This document shows, one piece after another, positions 35,749 to 44,176 of a DNA stretch of 64,000 nucleotides. Under the pieces are notes generated by a model, which was not told where the DNA came from, ran no database searches, and saw only the letters and a list, made by a program, of their open reading frames with translations. This DNA is from Oliverpabstia intestinalis (lineage in GTDB: Bacteria; Bacillota; Clostridia; Lachnospirales; Lachnospiraceae): positions 1 through 64,000 of the forward strand of contig NZ_VUMS01000014.1 of assembly GCF_009696065.1 (NCBI RefSeq), in the 5' to 3' direction. Within the stretch, counting starts at the first letter, position 1, and every line of letters begins with the position of its first letter. The position numbers and the translations under genes were made by a program.

Positions 35749-36444
35749 TTATTTTTTATCTTTTACGACCAGAAGGGTATAATATCCTGCTTCTTCCGGT
35801 ATCTCTTTGGCCGATGCATAGATTTTTTCCTCCGGCATGCCGCAGTTTTCAATCATTACGGCATTCTGTCCGCTTCTTAAAATGCTGTCTCTTACTTTTT
35901 TCAGGCGTTTGCCGCTTTTCATCAGCACTTTGGTTCCAGGCAGTTTTAAAAGCTCATCCATTTCTTCTGCTTTATAGGTCGCCGGAATCACATGGAGCGG
36001 TTCTGCCATCTCCGCCAGACCCATATTAAGACGGGCCGCCACTGCACAGAAAGAAGTGATCCCGCTCACGATTTCAGCCTGATAACCTCGTTCCAGGATA
36101 CGTTTATGTACATACAGATAAGTGGAATATATAGTAGGATCTCCCAGTGTCAGAAACACCACATTTTTTCCCTGTTTCAGATAGGATTCCACTGCATCTG
36201 CAGCCTTATTATGATTGTCTTCCAGTACTGCCCTGTCTTTTGTCATCGGCATAGCCACCGGAATCAGTTCTTTTTCATCCAGTTTTGGATATGCTCCTTT
36301 TACGATCTGATAAGCGACACTGGCTTTTATATCGTTGCCCGGTACTGCGATCACAGGATTCTCGCGGATCAGACGAAGGGCTTTCAGTGTCAGCAGTTCC
36401 GGATCTCCCGGTCCCACTCCAAGTCCATATAATATTCCACTCAT
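35749..36444 (-). CDS. cbiL: Cobalt-precorrin-2 C20-methyltransferase
   Basis: This 231-residue tetrapyrrole methylase begins GILYGLGVGPGDPELLTLKALRLI, with VVFLTLGDPTIYSTYLYVHKRI and IVSGITSFCAVAARL. The LGVGPGDPELLTLKA start and GDPTIYST block are diagnostic for CbiL/CobI. It puts the first methyl group on C20 after cobalt insertion. Its start overlaps the cbiD stop by 4 bp. The cobalt chelatase that makes its substrate is not encoded nearby. Confidence 0.95.
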   Translation of the reverse strand: MSGILYGLGVGPGDPELLTLKALRLIRENPVIAVPGNDIKASVAYQIVKGAYPKLDEKELIPVAMPMTKDRAVLEDNHNKAADAVESYLKQGKNVVFLTLGDPTIYSTYLYVHKRILERGYQAEIVSGITSFCAVAARLNMGLAEMAEPLHVIPATYKAEEMDELLKLPGTKVLMKSGKRLKKVRDSILRSGQNAVMIENCGMPEEKIYASAKEIPEEAGYYTLLVVKDKK

Positions 36445-37682
36445 AGTTTTTTCTCCTCGTTTTTCTGTTGATTTGGTTTCTGTTCTTTATCTGCACATTG
36501 ATCGTGTGCTTTTTTTTCTGCCTGCTTCATGATTTTTCGGGCGAGTTCCGGAACCTTCGAGGTTTCTGCCAGCTTTCCATATACATTGGAAAATAAGATA
36601 GTTCCCACTTCCAGCTGTTCGCCTGCCCTTTTATTCAGATAGAATTCTACCCGGTCACTGATTTCTTTCATCGTAGCTTCCAGATAACCCTTTCGTTTTA
36701 AAATCTCCACACTCTGCTCCGTGGTGATCGTATCAAGAATCTCTTTTGCTGTCTCTAGATCTGCGCCGGCGCGGATCGCATTCGCTGCCATCAGTTCGCT
36801 TCGACTGTCTGCCTGGCGGGAATGGGTATTCATGATTCCGCCGGCTACTTTCACAAATTTGCCGATATGGGAGATAAACAAGATACCCTTTACTCCCAGC
36901 TCTCTTGCCATATCCAGGGTCTCCCCCACATAATTGCTACATTTCATCGAATAGGTAAGATCCAGTCTTGTCTGTTCTTTTGAAAAAGCCTGACCGTAAT
37001 TTCCCGGTGTAATCACCAGATAAGACCCGCCGCCTTCCACCAGCATCTTCATCTCCAGCCGCAAACTGGCCACCAGTGCTGTCTCACTCATCGGAATCAC
37101 GATGCCACTTGTTCCAAGAACAGAGATTCCGCCTTCGATACCCAGACGTGGATTAAACGTCTTTTTTGCAAGCTCCACTCCTGCCGGAATCTCAATCTGC
37201 ACATCCAGGCCTCCGGTGTAGTGATATTCTTTACAGACCTGCTCTACATTTTCAAGGATCATCTGCCTTGGAACTTTGTTGATCGCCGCCTCGCCAACTG
37301 CCTGCCACAGACCCGGTCTGGTCACTCTTCCTACGCCGATCCCTCCGTCCAGAGTAATCTGTGGTGCATCCCTGCGGGAAACATTTGCATATACATAGAT
37401 TCCCGTCGTTACATCCGGATCATCACCGCCATCCTTCTGCACGGCACAGCGCACCCTTCCCTCATCCATGGAAATCTCCTCGATCAGCAGATGCAGTAAA
37501 ATTCCTTTTGGTGTCTGTAAAGCCACCTCTTCCACTTTTTCTCCGGTCAGCAGCATCCGCGTTGCCGCCTGCGCCGCAGCTGCCGCACAGGAACCAGTTG
37601 TATAACCGTAACGAAGTTTTCTGTTTTTTTCATCTACCGCATAATATCCTTCCAGACCGGTGCGGTGTGTTTTTTTATCCAT
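36441..37682 (-). CDS. cbiD: Cobalt-precorrin-5B C1-methyltransferase
   Basis: This protein has about 413 residues from the ATG at 37,682; a GTG six codons upstream (37,700) is the alternative, and neither has a strong SD. It has LRYGYTTGSCAAAAAQAA near residue 25, DDPDVTTGIYVYA, VGRVTRPGL and the NTHSRQADSR block typical of CbiD. It methylates C1 in the anaerobic pathway. It is the first gene of the operon, about 360 nt downstream of the promoter, behind the cobalamin riboswitch, a terminator and a palindromic repeat. The C-terminus is a Lys/Glu/Gln-rich tail. Confidence 0.94.
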   Translation of the reverse strand: MDKKTHRTGLEGYYAVDEKNRKLRYGYTTGSCAAAAAQAATRMLLTGEKVEEVALQTPKGILLHLLIEEISMDEGRVRCAVQKDGGDDPDVTTGIYVYANVSRRDAPQITLDGGIGVGRVTRPGLWQAVGEAAINKVPRQMILENVEQVCKEYHYTGGLDVQIEIPAGVELAKKTFNPRLGIEGGISVLGTSGIVIPMSETALVASLRLEMKMLVEGGGSYLVITPGNYGQAFSKEQTRLDLTYSMKCSNYVGETLDMARELGVKGILFISHIGKFVKVAGGIMNTHSRQADSRSELMAANAIRAGADLETAKEILDTITTEQSVEILKRKGYLEATMKEISDRVEFYLNKRAGEQLEVGTILFSNVYGKLAETSKVPELARKIMKQAEKKAHDQCADKEQKPNQQKNEEKKL

Positions 37683-37810
37683 ATTATTTTTTCCAATCAC
37701 AGTTTACTTATTGCTTTATCTTGTTGCCTGCATACATGAACAAAGAATGTGTCTTGGCACATTCTCGCGCCTGCGCGGTCGCTTGCGACATCTACCTTAT
37801 ACACCGCAGT

Positions 37811-37868
37811 GCGCATCCTCGCGGAGCGTTTTTTACTTTGCAGGAAAGCAGTTTCCTGTAAAGTAAAA
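37811..37868. repeat. Palindromic intergenic repeat, copy B (pair with 17,667-17,720)
   Basis: A gcgcatcctcgcgg block (37,811-37,824) is followed by the palindrome 37,831-37,868 with arms ttttactttgcaggaaa / tttcctgtaaagtaaaa. It overlaps the U-tract of the riboswitch-linked terminator by two bases, so it could compete with terminator folding. A neighbouring hairpin gaatgtg/cacattc lies at about 37,744-37,763. Confidence 0.65.
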
Positions 37869-37895
37869 AACCGTTGTCAAAAAGACAACGGTTTT
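37867..37895 (-). terminator. Intrinsic terminator downstream of the cobalamin riboswitch
   Basis: A perfect 12-bp stem (37,867-37,878 / 37,884-37,895) with a 5-nt loop is followed on minus by ACTTTAC, while the stem itself ends in the gttttt run. It lies about 10 nt after the riboswitch aptamer and 185 nt before cbiD, the expected position for ligand-induced termination when cobalamin is plentiful. Confidence 0.8.
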
Positions 37896-37904
37896 CCTGC
37901 TCAT

Positions 37905-38038
37905 TTCTATTCTGTAATCCTTCGGTTGCCGCAAATGTTTACAGTCCTCACCATACAGAGAGTACTCCGACTTTAACGGTAACGGACTTGTACAGGAATT
38001 TCACCTGTTTTCCTGCAACTGTATGTGATAAATTTTTC
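37905..38038 (-). promoter_or_regulatory. Cobalamin riboswitch
   Basis: On the minus strand the conserved core ACAGGTGAAATTCCTGTAC (near 38,006-37,988) is followed by AGTCGGAGTACTC (near 37,972-37,960), corresponding to the GGTGAA-TCC core and the B12-box region of cobalamin riboswitches. It lies between a consensus promoter and a terminator directly upstream of a cobalamin biosynthesis operon. The limits are approximate and the subclass was not determined. Confidence 0.9.
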
Positions 38039-38046
38039 ACGACAAT

Positions 38047-38075
38047 ATTATAAACTCTTTCCTGTAGGCTGTCAA
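38047..38075 (-). promoter_or_regulatory. Consensus promoter of the cobalamin operon
   Basis: TTGACA (38,070-38,075) and TATAAT (38,047-38,052) on the minus strand are both perfect and 17 bp apart. Transcription would begin near 38,040, at the 5' edge of the riboswitch. Such a strong promoter is expected when control is exerted afterwards by the riboswitch. Confidence 0.9.
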
Positions 38076-38087
38076 TGATGGATAGTA

Positions 38088-40346
38088 TCAGGATTTTTTG
38101 ATCCAGGTGCTGTAGAATGTCGTATTCTTATAGGTAAATGCATATGTTTTTTCCGGATCCAGATTCGCATTCTCAAATGCTTTTGGTGTCATAAATCCCA
38201 GATATTCCAGCATAGTATGACCTTCCGGAACCTTCAGTTCTTCCAGTATACCTTTCACTTCATCGCTCAGCTCATCGGTCTTGTTATTATCGTAAGCATC
38301 ACAGATTGCTCTGGCGTTCGCAACAGCTTTTTTTGCATTTTCCATCGCTGTACCGCCTTTGCCGCTCACGATGAGATTCAGACTTTTTGTCAGTGCTCCG
38401 TCTCTTGCCACTTCAAACTGTGTTGCCTGATAAATCATATTTTTCGCTTCTGATGGATATGGAGCCGAGCTGGTCTTATTGGTCCGCATACGGTTTAACA
38501 TAACCATCGCGACACCTGTCATACCGGTAAGTCCCTGGTTTGCCGACTCTGCATAGACAGCTGCCGCAAGGAACTCGTCCTCTGTTACATCCACACCCAC
38601 CTGAGGATCGGAAAGATATGTTTTCTTTTCCACATTGTATTTTCTTCCATTCGCATCAGTCACCTGAAGATAACGGTTTTCCCGGTTCGTGCATAGTCCG
38701 TTGACATCGAATGTATAGACATAACTTCCGAGGCTGTAATCTTTACCGGCTACCATTCTGCCGTATTTATCAATGTAATAACCACCGATCCCGGCTGTTC
38801 CCACCCAGTAATTATAGGCTTTCTCACCTACTTTTTCTGCACTGTTCTTTGCGGTCGGTTTCAGATAATACCAGGTGCTTCCCTGCTTCAGCCAACCGGT
38901 TACCATATAACCATTCTCGTCTAAGTAGTATTCTTTTCCGCCTACAGTCTTCCAGCATTTCTTTGCATAGGTGCCATCTTCCTGTACCAGCATCCAGCGG
39001 TCTCCGTTCAGTACCCAGTAAGCCTGCGCCTTTGTTTTTGACTGATCCCATACACCATTGGCATCCACATAGCTGTTTCCGATCCAGGTGTCTGTCTCCA
39101 TGGCTCCGCTTCCATTCATGTAATACCAGGTGCTTCCCAGCTGTAACCAGCCGGTTACCATAGCTCCATTACCCGGATTCAGATAGTACCAGTTGTTTCC
39201 AAGCTTCAGCCAGCCGGTTACCATCCAGCCGGCTCCGTCAAAATAATACCAGCTTCCGTTGATCATTTCCCAGTTATTTCTGGTATAGCTTCCGTCTGCA
39301 TGACGATACCACCAGCGGCTTCCGCTCTGTATCCAGCCGGCCTGTGCTTTTACTTTCCCCGGGATCCAGGCTCCGCTTCCGTCTACATAATTGTTTCCGA
39401 TCCAGGTATCGGTTACCATCGCTCCACTGGTGTTCATGTAATACCAGGTTCCACCGGTCTGGATCCAGCCCGTTGCCATCGCTCCGCTTCCCGTCAGATA
39501 ATACCAGGTTCCGGACAGTTTTACCCAGCCGGTTACCATCCAGCCGGCTCCGTCAAAGTAATACCAGGCTCCGTTGATCACTTCCCATCCATTGGTGGTA
39601 TAGCTTCCGTCTGCATGACGGTACCACCAGCGGTTTCCGCTCTGTATCCAGCCGGCCTGTGCTTTTACTTTCCCCGGGATCCAGGCTCCGCTTCCGTCTA
39701 CATAATTGTTTCCGATCCAGGTATCTGCCAGCATCGTTCCACTTTCATTCAGATAATACCAGGTACTTCCCAGCTGGATCCAGCCCGTTGCCATCGCTCC
39801 GCTTCCTGTCAGATAATACCAGCCGCTCGGGCGTTTTAACCAGCCGGTTACCATCCAGCCGGCTCCGTCAAAGTAATACCAGGCTCCGTTGATCACTTCC
39901 CATCCATTGGTGGTATAGCTTCCGTCTGCATGACGGTACCACCAGCGGTTTCCATTCCGGATCCACTGATTGACATCCACTACAGCCCGTGGCTGTACCT
40001 GTGCCTGAGGTTCTGCCTCTGAAGCCGCCTGTTCACCGGTCTGTGTCGTCTGCGGTTCTGCCTGTTCGCCGGTCTGTGCCGTCTGCGGTTCTGTCTGTTC
40101 TCTGCTCTTATCTGCAGCTGTTCTGTTTTCTGCTGCTTCGGTTTCGTCTGTCTGTACCTCTGCCGCACCCTCTGCTGCATATTCCTCTGTCTGTTCTTTG
40201 TTTTCTGTTTCGTTCTCCTGCCCGGCCTCCTGGGATGCTTCCTGTGTCACTACCGGCTGCGGAACACTTGCCAGTGCCCCGGTCGGTGTCAGCATGGTAA
40301 CTGTAAGGCATCCTGCCAGTAATCTGCTTACGTATTTTTTCTTCAT
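38088..40346 (-). CDS. Secreted wall-binding-repeat protein with C-terminal SleB-type cell wall hydrolase domain
   Basis: The protein has 752 residues. A signal peptide (cleavage near ALA-SV, about residue 27) is followed by a Gln/Glu/Thr-rich spacer with EQ(A/T)EPQT-like repeats to about residue 120. Then come many wall-binding repeats of the GWxxxxGxWYYF type, arranged in three blocks of 105 residues encoded by near-identical 315-bp DNA repeats. The C-terminus (about 585-752) matches the SleB/CwlJ hydrolase domain: DVTEDEFLAAAVYAESANQGLTG with the catalytic Glu in YAES, and NRM with the AxxFE-like ATQFEV. It probably cleaves peptidoglycan at the surface. It has its own vegetative promoter despite the neighbouring sporulation gene. 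Confidence 0.85.
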   Translation of the reverse strand: MKKKYVSRLLAGCLTVTMLTPTGALASVPQPVVTQEASQEAGQENETENKEQTEEYAAEGAAEVQTDETEAAENRTAADKSREQTEPQTAQTGEQAEPQTTQTGEQAASEAEPQAQVQPRAVVDVNQWIRNGNRWWYRHADGSYTTNGWEVINGAWYYFDGAGWMVTGWLKRPSGWYYLTGSGAMATGWIQLGSTWYYLNESGTMLADTWIGNNYVDGSGAWIPGKVKAQAGWIQSGNRWWYRHADGSYTTNGWEVINGAWYYFDGAGWMVTGWVKLSGTWYYLTGSGAMATGWIQTGGTWYYMNTSGAMVTDTWIGNNYVDGSGAWIPGKVKAQAGWIQSGSRWWYRHADGSYTRNNWEMINGSWYYFDGAGWMVTGWLKLGNNWYYLNPGNGAMVTGWLQLGSTWYYMNGSGAMETDTWIGNSYVDANGVWDQSKTKAQAYWVLNGDRWMLVQEDGTYAKKCWKTVGGKEYYLDENGYMVTGWLKQGSTWYYLKPTAKNSAEKVGEKAYNYWVGTAGIGGYYIDKYGRMVAGKDYSLGSYVYTFDVNGLCTNRENRYLQVTDANGRKYNVEKKTYLSDPQVGVDVTEDEFLAAAVYAESANQGLTGMTGVAMVMLNRMRTNKTSSAPYPSEAKNMIYQATQFEVARDGALTKSLNLIVSGKGGTAMENAKKAVANARAICDAYDNNKTDELSDEVKGILEELKVPEGHTMLEYLGFMTPKAFENANLDPEKTYAFTYKNTTFYSTWIKKS
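38982..39926 (-). repeat. Three tandem 315-bp coding repeats
   Basis: The motif ctgcatgacg recurs at 39,296, 39,611 and 39,926, exactly 315 bp apart, each time at the same codon phase. The first two units are almost identical over long stretches, and the third has diverged. Each unit encodes 105 residues of wall-binding modules, so copy number can change by recombination without breaking the frame. Confidence 0.85.
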
Positions 40347-40459
40347 ATGTATTTCCTTCTATTGTACTTTCTTCTATTGTATTTTCTTCTATGTCTGAAG
40401 CATTGCACTCTTCTCGATTATACAAGAAACAATGTACTGGTTTCTTTGCCACAGCTTTT

Positions 40460-40488
40460 ATTATAACTTTGTTACAAATCTTTGTCAA
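40460..40488 (-). promoter_or_regulatory. Consensus promoter of the wall-hydrolase gene
   Basis: TTGACA (40,483-40,488) and TATAAT (40,460-40,465) on minus are 17 bp apart. The leader contains three near-identical copies of an acaatagaagaaa-type 15-nt direct repeat (about 40,350-40,392) just before the start codon. Confidence 0.85.
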
Positions 40489-40516
40489 TTTCTTTGCATT
40501 TTCCTCAGCACTTTTT

Positions 40517-41989
40517 TCAGATAATTATACAGATCAACCCGCCCTTGCTGTCATTGACAATCTTTTGCATCGTATCCTGCAGCTTCACCTGACTTTCTTC
40601 GCTGATCTGAGCAATCTTGGTACGGATGCCGTCTTCTACCAGCTGTTCGATGGATTTTCCGAAAATATTGGTCTCCCACATACCATCATCGGTATTTTTT
40701 TCATTTTCTTTGATGAATGTGATCAGATCGTGCGCCTGTTCCTCGCTTCCTACAATCGGTGCAATCTCCGTCTCAATATTCGCTTTGATCATATGGATGG
40801 ACGGACTGACCGACTTGATCTTAACACCGTATTTGTTTCCCTGACGGATCACAACCGGTTCTTCCAGTGTGATCTCATTTTTCTCGGGGATCACCACACC
40901 ATAACCTGTTCCACGTACGGATTCGATGGCCTGCTGGACTTTTGTATATTCCTGTTTCATCTGCGCCAGCTCTTTCAGCGTATGGATCAGCTGATACTCG
41001 CTCTCTATCGTCACACCGGTCATCTCACTCATCACCTGATAATAATAGGGGTCTTCGATCTGAATACGGACTTTTACCACGCCGTTGGAAAGGTTGATTT
41101 CTTCCAGTGTGACTGATTTGACATAGTTACTGTCCATCTCCAGATTTTCCTGCCGGATATCACGGATATATTCCATGGTTCCCATCTTCTCTTTCATCTG
41201 TTTCAACAGATCTTCTTTCAGATAATGGGTGACCGGAAGCAGTTCCACCCATTTTGGTATGTAATATTCGATCTGACGCACCGGAAATTCATAAAGAATC
41301 TTTTCCAGGATCCGGAGCACATCTTCTTTTCGAAGTTGTTCACAGTTTACCCCGAGTACCGCTGCCTGATATTTTTCTTCCAGTTCTCTTACCAGCTTCT
41401 GTGCCTCTTCCCCGTACGGCTTTTTCGAATTCACAAGAATCAAAAATGGTTTCCCCTGTTTTTTGAGTTCCTGTACTGTCTTTTCTTCTCCATCCACAAA
41501 ATTTTTACGCGGAATATCACCGAAGGAACCGTCGCAGGTTACTACGAGACCGATGGTAGAATGTTCCTGGATCACTTTTCTGGTTCCAATCTCTGCCGCC
41601 TGATGAAACGGAATCTCCTGTTCATACCAGGGGGTTTTTACCATTCGTTCTTTTTCCTGCTCCATATCCCCTGTAGCTTCAGGCACCATAAATCCCACGC
41701 AGTCGATCAGTCGGATCTTCACCGGAATCTCTTCTCCCAGATTTACATTCACCGCTTCCCTGGGAATAAATTTGGGTTCCACTGTTGTAATTGTTTTTCC
41801 TGAACCGGAAACCGGCAGCTGATCCCGCACCTCTGCAGCATCCTGTTCTTCCATTCCCGGAAGTGCCAGAAGTTCCATGAACCGCCGGATAAATGTGGAT
41901 TTGCCCGTCCGGACCGGTCCTACCACCCCCAGAAGGAATTGGCCCTTCGTACGGGCTTGTATATCTTTGTAGACAGCAAATGGCTCCAT
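40517..41989 (-). CDS. spoIVA: Stage IV sporulation protein A (spore coat base ATPase)
   Basis: This 490-residue SpoIVA is full length. The Walker A motif GPVRTGKST is at residues 24-32, TTVEPKFIPREAV follows near 67, and LIDCVGFMVPEATGDMEQEKERMVKTPW is the family's hallmark. It polymerises with ATP hydrolysis around the forespore to form the coat basement layer. It shows that the organism has the spore-formation programme. It is only 71 bp after trmD, in the place usually held by rplS, and a sigma-E-like -10 element sits in that gap. Confidence 0.97.
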   Translation of the reverse strand: MEPFAVYKDIQARTKGQFLLGVVGPVRTGKSTFIRRFMELLALPGMEEQDAAEVRDQLPVSGSGKTITTVEPKFIPREAVNVNLGEEIPVKIRLIDCVGFMVPEATGDMEQEKERMVKTPWYEQEIPFHQAAEIGTRKVIQEHSTIGLVVTCDGSFGDIPRKNFVDGEEKTVQELKKQGKPFLILVNSKKPYGEEAQKLVRELEEKYQAAVLGVNCEQLRKEDVLRILEKILYEFPVRQIEYYIPKWVELLPVTHYLKEDLLKQMKEKMGTMEYIRDIRQENLEMDSNYVKSVTLEEINLSNGVVKVRIQIEDPYYYQVMSEMTGVTIESEYQLIHTLKELAQMKQEYTKVQQAIESVRGTGYGVVIPEKNEITLEEPVVIRQGNKYGVKIKSVSPSIHMIKANIETEIAPIVGSEEQAHDLITFIKENEKNTDDGMWETNIFGKSIEQLVEDGIRTKIAQISEESQVKLQDTMQKIVNDSKGGLICIII

Positions 41990-42022
41990 ATAGAAAAATC
42001 CTCCTCACCTATACTACTACTC

Positions 42023-42053
42023 AGTATATGTGAGAAGAATTTTCTCTAATACC
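42023..42053 (-). promoter_or_regulatory. Possible sigma-E promoter of spoIVA
   Basis: On minus CATATACT (42,023-42,030) resembles the sigma-E -10 element CATACAnT, with GGTATT (42,048-42,053) in the -35 area. The spacing of 17 bp is longer than usual for sigma-E, so the -35 assignment is weak. spoIVA is a sigma-E gene in Bacillus. Confidence 0.35.
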
Positions 42054-42060
42054 AGATTTT

Positions 42061-42825
42061 TTATTTTTCACAGGGGGATGGATCCTCTTGTGCCATATTT
42101 CTCCGCAGCTGTTCCAGATACTGTTTTTCTTTTTTACTCAGTACTGCATCTTCCAGAAGTTCCGGACGGTTCTGAAGAGTTCGCAGGATAGACTGCTCTC
42201 TCCTCCACTTTTCAATATTCGCATGATGACCGGAAAGCAGCACCTCCGGTACTTTTTTCCCCATCCATTCTGCCGGACGGCTGTACTGCGGATATTCCAG
42301 AAGATTGTCATGGAAGGAATCGAATTCCGCGGATTCTTCATTGTTCAACACTCCCGGCACAAAACGGGAAATTGCATCCATCATTACCAGTGCCGGAAGT
42401 TCCCCGCCTGTCAGTACATAATCACCGATGGACACATAATCTGTTACCACTTCTTCCAGCACACGCTCATCTATACCTTCATAGTGTCCACACAAGAATA
42501 CAAGATCCTGTTCTCTGGCAAAATCTTCCACCATCGACTGCTGAAATACTTTTCCCTGCGGTGTCAGATAGATCACACGTGGTTTGTATCCGATGGATTC
42601 GGTCACCTGTTTCCATGCTCTGTAGACAGGTTCCGCCTGCATCACCATGCCGGCTCCTCCTCCATATGGATAGTCGTCCACTTTCATATGTTTATTGGTT
42701 GAAAAATCCCGGATGTTCGTTGCAGTCAGCCGGATCAGTCCCTGCTCCATAGCCCGTCCCATAATACTGGTTCCCATACCCTGTTCGATCATCTCGGGAA
42801 ACAATGTAAGTACATGATAATGCAT
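42061..42825 (-). CDS. trmD: tRNA (guanine37-N1)-methyltransferase
   Basis: This 254-residue SPOUT-class methyltransferase begins HYHVLTLFPEMIEQGMGTSIMGRA and carries DDYPYGGGAGMVM, LCGHYEGIDERV and the trefoil-knot SAM site SIGDYVLTGGELPALVMMDAISRFVPGVL. It methylates G37 of tRNAs reading CNN codons and prevents frameshifting. It lies 90 bp after rimM. The usual next gene, rplS, is absent here. Confidence 0.97.
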   Translation of the reverse strand: MHYHVLTLFPEMIEQGMGTSIMGRAMEQGLIRLTATNIRDFSTNKHMKVDDYPYGGGAGMVMQAEPVYRAWKQVTESIGYKPRVIYLTPQGKVFQQSMVEDFAREQDLVFLCGHYEGIDERVLEEVVTDYVSIGDYVLTGGELPALVMMDAISRFVPGVLNNEESAEFDSFHDNLLEYPQYSRPAEWMGKKVPEVLLSGHHANIEKWRREQSILRTLQNRPELLEDAVLSKKEKQYLEQLRRNMAQEDPSPCEK

Positions 42826-42915
42826 ACTCTTTCCTTCCTGTAATCATACAGCCGTTTGCACAGCTGCTTTTTATCAACATGGATACCTGTCTGAATCTGT
42901 CCCGTCAAAAAACGG

Positions 42916-43422
42916 TCAGATCAGACCATCCAACAGATGAATTTTCATTTTTCCTGCTTCCACATCCACATCAAGGATGCAGTCTTTGATTGCCGGGATC
43001 AGAACCTCTCCATGTTCTTCTGTCCGGATACAATACACATCATTTGCCCCTGTCTGCATCACATCTGTCAGAACACCAAATGCTGTACCATCCTCAAGTT
43101 CTACCTGCATACCAATCAGATCCGCAATAAAATACTCATCTTTTTTTAATTTCACTGCATGTTCTCTGGTCACATACAGGCTCTTTCCTTTATACTTTTC
43201 AATGTCATTGATATTATCAATGCCTTTAAATTTCAGAATCACAAACTGTTTGAAAAATTTTACCCCTTCGATTTCCAGACCTTTCTGTTCTCTTCCGGTA
43301 TCCAGAATCACCTGTTTTAATTTTCTGAACCGATCTGGATCGTCTGTAGTAGGAAATACTTTTACTTCTCCCCGGATCCCGTGAGTGCTGGAGATTACCC
43401 CAACCTGCAGCAATTGTTCCAT
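42916..43422 (-). CDS. rimM: 16S rRNA processing protein
   Basis: This 168-residue RimM starts [26 protein letters not shown] and has the PRC-barrel half with [15 protein letters not shown] and a C-terminal [23 protein letters not shown]. It aids maturation of the 30S head by contacting S19. It lies between khpA and trmD as in most Firmicutes, with a 97-bp gap on the khpA side. Confidence 0.96.
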   Translation of the reverse strand: MEQLLQVGVISSTHGIRGEVKVFPTTDDPDRFRKLKQVILDTGREQKGLEIEGVKFFKQFVILKFKGIDNINDIEKYKGKSLYVTREHAVKLKKDEYFIADLIGMQVELEDGTAFGVLTDVMQTGANDVYCIRTEEHGEVLIPAIKDCILDVDVEAGKMKIHLLDGLI

Positions 43423-43519
43423 ATCTCTACTCCTCTTTGTTTCCTGTTTCCAACGATATATTACCCGCGGAAATGAATGAAAAAGGATATAGCCATTGGC
43501 TATATCCTCATATTTTCAG

Positions 43520-43753
43520 CTATTGCAGAATTTCAACTACAACCTTCTTATCACATTTAGAGGAAGCAGCTTTTACCACAGTTCGGATTGCCTTTGCGAT
43601 GCGTCCCTGACGGCCAATCACCTTGCCCATATCGGAAGGTGCCACCTTCAATTCTACTAAAATCGCATTGCTCTCTTCAGTCTGGTTTACTACCACTTCT
43701 TCCGGATGGTCTACGAGGGATTTTGCAATTACTTCTACTAAATCTTTCATCAC
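43520..43753 (-). CDS. khpA: KH-domain RNA-binding protein
   Basis: The protein has 77 residues and a single type-II KH domain. The GxxG loop is in KVIGRQGRIAKAIRTVVKA, and the protein begins LVEVIAKSLVDHPEEV. KhpA acts with KhpB/Jag in binding transcripts and influences cell elongation in Gram-positives. Its position between rpsP and rimM is the standard one. Size and motifs are normal. Confidence 0.95.
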   Translation of the reverse strand: MMKDLVEVIAKSLVDHPEEVVVNQTEESNAILVELKVAPSDMGKVIGRQGRIAKAIRTVVKAASSKCDKKVVVEILQ

Positions 43754-43878
43754 GCACCTCCACGTATTTGTCAGAGCATTTCCATCTCAGAGAAATGCAT
43801 CAGGCAAAAACGATATTACTGTTCAGAGCAAATCATGAACAGCAACAACATAATTCAGCAGCCCCTGGCGGTCCTGCA

Positions 43879-44124
43879 TTATTTTTCGATACCGGCTAAT
43901 TTGAAGATTTTGCTTACAACTTCTGTAGGCTGAGCACCGTTTGCCAGCCATTTTTTAGCTGCTTCTTCGTCTACTTTGTATACGCTCGGATCACAGGTAG
44001 GATCGTATGTTCCGATCTCTTCGATGAATCTTCCGTCTCTTGGGGATCTGGAATCTGCAACGATGATTCTATAGAAAGGTGCTTTTTTCTGACCCATTCT
44101 TCTCAGTCTGATTTTTACTGCCAT
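43879..44124 (-). CDS. rpsP: 30S ribosomal protein S16
   Basis: The protein has 81 residues. It starts [41 protein letters not shown], the universally conserved S16 block, and ends with the [18 protein letters not shown] segment. It is normal in length and position, 52 bp after ffh and 125 bp before khpA. It has an aaggagg-type SD. Confidence 0.98.
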   Translation of the reverse strand: MAVKIRLRRMGQKKAPFYRIIVADSRSPRDGRFIEEIGTYDPTCDPSVYKVDEEAAKKWLANGAQPTEVVSKIFKLAGIEK

Positions 44125-44176
44125 TTTAATTTCCTCCTTAAGGTTATCCTTGTTTATTATAGTTTTATTTGTTTAT

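Noticed and set aside
39290-39930. Repeated array that might be read as CRISPR-like
   Set aside because: The repeats are 315 bp, contiguous and in frame within a wall-binding protein; there are no spacers and no cas genes.
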